DNA from: Argyresthia goedartella | Taxonomy: Eukaryota; Arthropoda; Insecta; Lepidoptera; Argyresthiidae | Direction of reading: 5' to 3' | Length of the DNA stretch: 64,000 nt | NCBI GenBank assembly: GCA_949825045.1 | Contig: OX463832.1 | Coordinates: 19,958,552-20,022,551 of the forward strand | Shown: one piece after another, positions 38,201-41,660 of the stretch | Position numbering within the stretch: the first letter of the stretch is position 1 | How the letters are laid out: each line of letters opens with the position of its first letter | Notes under the pieces: generated by a model | What the model was told of the DNA's origin: nothing | What the model saw: the letters and a program-made list of their open reading frames with translations, nothing else | The model's database searches: none | Program-made: the position numbers and the translations under genes

Positions 38201-41200
38201 TCCGGAAATGGATGTCGAACTCTCCAGAGTTACTGTCTGGTCTTCCGGATGACTACCAGCAGGATCCCCACATTTTTGAAAACTTGGAAAATCCAAATAT
38301 GTTGTCGGTATTAGGCGTCCAGTACCAGCCGGTGTCAGACATGTTTTCGTATCGGGTCGAGTTGGACTCCCCGAAGGTCTGGACGAAACGGAACGTCCTT
38401 TCAACGGTGGCTAGGACATTTGATCCAAACGGGTGGATCACCCCGGTAACATTTCAGCTCAAGTGTTTTATGCAGCAATTGTGCATTGCAGCGATCGGCG
38501 GGTCATTGAGCTCAGAGTGGGACTCGTTCTTTTCGACCCTCCCTGGCATCAATCGGATTTCACTGCCACGGAGGTTGGTCCCCACCAAACGATACACCGC
38601 CACCCTGCATGGGTTTTGCGATGCCTCGGAGAAGGGCTACGGAGCTGCGGTATATCTGCGTACGGTCGACTCCTCGGGGGAGGTTGATGTGCGGTTGGTC
38701 ATGGCCAAGAGCAAGGTTGCGCCGTTGCGCACTCGCCTGACCATTCCCAAACTAGAGCTTTCGGGAGCGGCTCTCCTGACTCGTCTGCTCAACCACACGA
38801 TGACGGTTCTTCGTGGGTCAATAGCGTTAGAAGATACGGTCTACGCTTGGACGGACAGCCAGATAGTGTTATGCTGGCTGAAGGCTTCAGTTCACAAGCT
38901 GGAGATTTTTGTGGCGAATCGGGTTGCGCAGATTTTGAATTCGGAGGTTCCCTTAATCTGGAGACATGTTCCAGGGGAAATTAACCCAGCAGACTGTGCG
39001 TCTCGTGGGTGTCACGCTCCGGAGTTGGTTGGACATCCCTTGTGGTGGGGTCCAAAATGGTTGACTCAAGCCGAATCGGATTGGCCAATGAGTCCACGCG
39101 TTACCTCGGCGAACGGCGCCTTGACAGTCGGTGTCTGTACGACGCAACCAGAGCCGGAAGAGGAGTTCAGCCTGCTGGAACGGTACAGCTCGCTTGACAA
39201 GCTGGTCAATGTGACCGCCTGGATCTTCCGATTTGCGCGGAATTGTCGCAATTCTGAGGCGCAACGGGTGCGGACACAGGTCCTGACACCACGGGAACGG
39301 AACCATGCGTTGTTCGCATTGGTACGGAACATGCAGACGGTGCACTTTAAGTCCGAACTGGACATTCTGAGACGCGGCCGCGTCCAACTGAAGGGAGCTG
39401 TGGCTCGGCTCAACCCGTTTATTGACCCTCAAGGATTGCTTAGGGTAGGAGGTCGGCTGCGGAATGCCAATCTGCCTCATGCGGTTCGCCACCCGTTGAT
39501 ACTCCCTAGGAAAGGGAAGTTGGTCGAACTGTTGATACAGGATCGACACATTCGGAATGGGCATATCGGATGCCACGCCTTGATGGCGTTTCTCCAGCGC
39601 GAGTTCTGGATTCTATCGGAAAGACGCTTAGTGCGTAGCGTCGTATTTCGGTGCCTGCCTTGTTATCGGGCTAAGGTGGCTACGATGCAGCCCCAGATGG
39701 GCGATTTGCCCTCGGATAGGGTTAACGAAATCCGGCCCTTTGCGGGTGTCGGAACGGATTTCGCGGGACCATTCATGGTCAAGTCTTCACAGCTACGGAA
39801 CGCCAGATTAGTGAAGACATACCTGTGCGTCTTCGTGTGCTTGACCACGAAGGCAGTCCACTTGGAGGTGGTCAGTGACCTCACTACGGAGGCATTTATC
39901 GCATGTCTGGATCGGTTCGTCTCACGAAGGGGCCTCCCGACATTAATCCGTTCGGACAACGGCACAAATTTTGTCGGAGCCAGGCGATATCTGCAGGAGG
40001 TCACTCAATTCCTGAACGGTAACCAGGACGCCATCGGTACGGCTTGCTCCCGACGAGGGATTGAATGGGTTTTCAGTCCGCCGGGATGTCCTCATTGGGG
40101 AGGAATTTTTGAGGCTGCGGTTAAATCGGCTAAGTCGCACCTGACGAGGATCATCGGTGAGACCTCTCTACGCTTTGAAGAGCTTGCGACGCTGTTCTGT
40201 AAAATTGAGATGACACTGAACTGGCGTCCGTTGTGCCCGCTCAGTTCGGATCCAAATGATTTGGAAGCGTTGACGCCGGGTCACTTCCTGATAGGTCAGC
40301 CCCTTAACGCCCTGCCAGAATACCCATTCGGTGATGTTAAGTTAAGTCGGTTAACTAGGTGGCAGATGTTGCAGTAGATGGCTCAAGATTTTTGGAAACG
40401 GTGGTCCCTTGAGTACTTGCACATCTTGCAGCAGCGCCTTAAGTGGACTGACCGGACGAGCCCCCCTCAAGTCGGTGATTTGGTGCTGATTAAGGATGCG
40501 AACCTGCCATCATTGAGATGGAGACGAGGACGGATCGTCAAATTGTACACGGGTCGGGATGGCACGCCTCGATCAGCATAAGTCAAGGTGGGGGACTCGG
40601 TCCTCAAGAGAGCGGTCGCAACACTTTCTCGCCTTCCTATTGATTAGGGACAGGTTCGGGCCTGTCCGGGCGGGTGACTGTTTAATATTTATGCTTCGGA
40701 ACGCACCTCTTTTTGTTGCGCGACTCGGACCGCGAGTGATCGGAAACGGAACTAGCAGCTGTCACTTGTATAGAAACGAGATGACAAGTTAGAGGTTACT
40801 TTTTTGCACATTGCATTCGGGCCTCGGCTGTATTTTATTGTAATAATTGTCTAACACAGGTGTCGGGCCTGGTCGGAGTGTTAATTATAATAATCGTCGG
40901 GAATAAGTAGATTCACGTCATCGGAGTGAGTGCTTCGTGTTGTGGAAGGTTAATGTGATTCGGGGATCAATTCGTCGCATTCGGACAGCGACCCTTTGTG
41001 TCGGCAAGCAACACGACGGCGACAGCATCGGGCTACGACGAGAGTAAGATTCGACTCCTCTCCCCTCACCCCCCGTGTGCTCCTTATCCCGTATTCCTGC
41101 CTCGAATTGGGCTTTCGAATTTCGGTCCACGGCGTCAAAGGTCAGTACCACTTGTGGTACTCCTGGTGAAAACCAACCCTACCAAGATTCCACGCCCGTT

Positions 41201-41624
41201 CGGTTGAGGCGTGGAATTAATCATAGACAGCGGAGGCTTAGTAGTAGGGCGGGTCCCTATTTTTGGCACCCTTTGGGTATGGAGCCCTAAAAAGTTTGTT
41301 AATTGCTTGGTAGGCCTGCCCACAACCGCAGCGCCGCAGATGTCGTCAGAATATTCAAAATATATCTACAGTGACAAATAAATGTTGATTTGAGTAAAGT
41401 TTAACCTCACCAGTATCACAACATTGGCTTACTAAAGTAAGTTTAGTTAAGTTTAGCTTCATTATTTGGAAAAATGCAAGTGAGAAATATTGTTGTTACT
41501 GATTGATAGTGTGTAAATAAATACTATTTATTTCTCATAACTTAGACAATTATATGGACATAATTCTATTGAAAATAAATCAATGTACAGCATCAGTCAA
41601 CTGCTTTGTACAAAACTTAAATAT

Positions 41625-41660
<36 letters not shown>

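Larger units (their letters stand above)
33707..41223 (+). mobile_element. BEL/Pao LTR retrotransposon
   Basis: LTRs 33707-34238 and 40679-41223, primer binding site at 34242, gag-like and pol-like coding in the order protease, reverse transcriptase, RNase H, integrase. TAGAC duplications flank it. It sits inside a Rep-2 copy in hand intron 3, antisense to hand. The coding frame carries one frameshift and several stops, so it is not autonomous as read. Confidence 0.95.
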
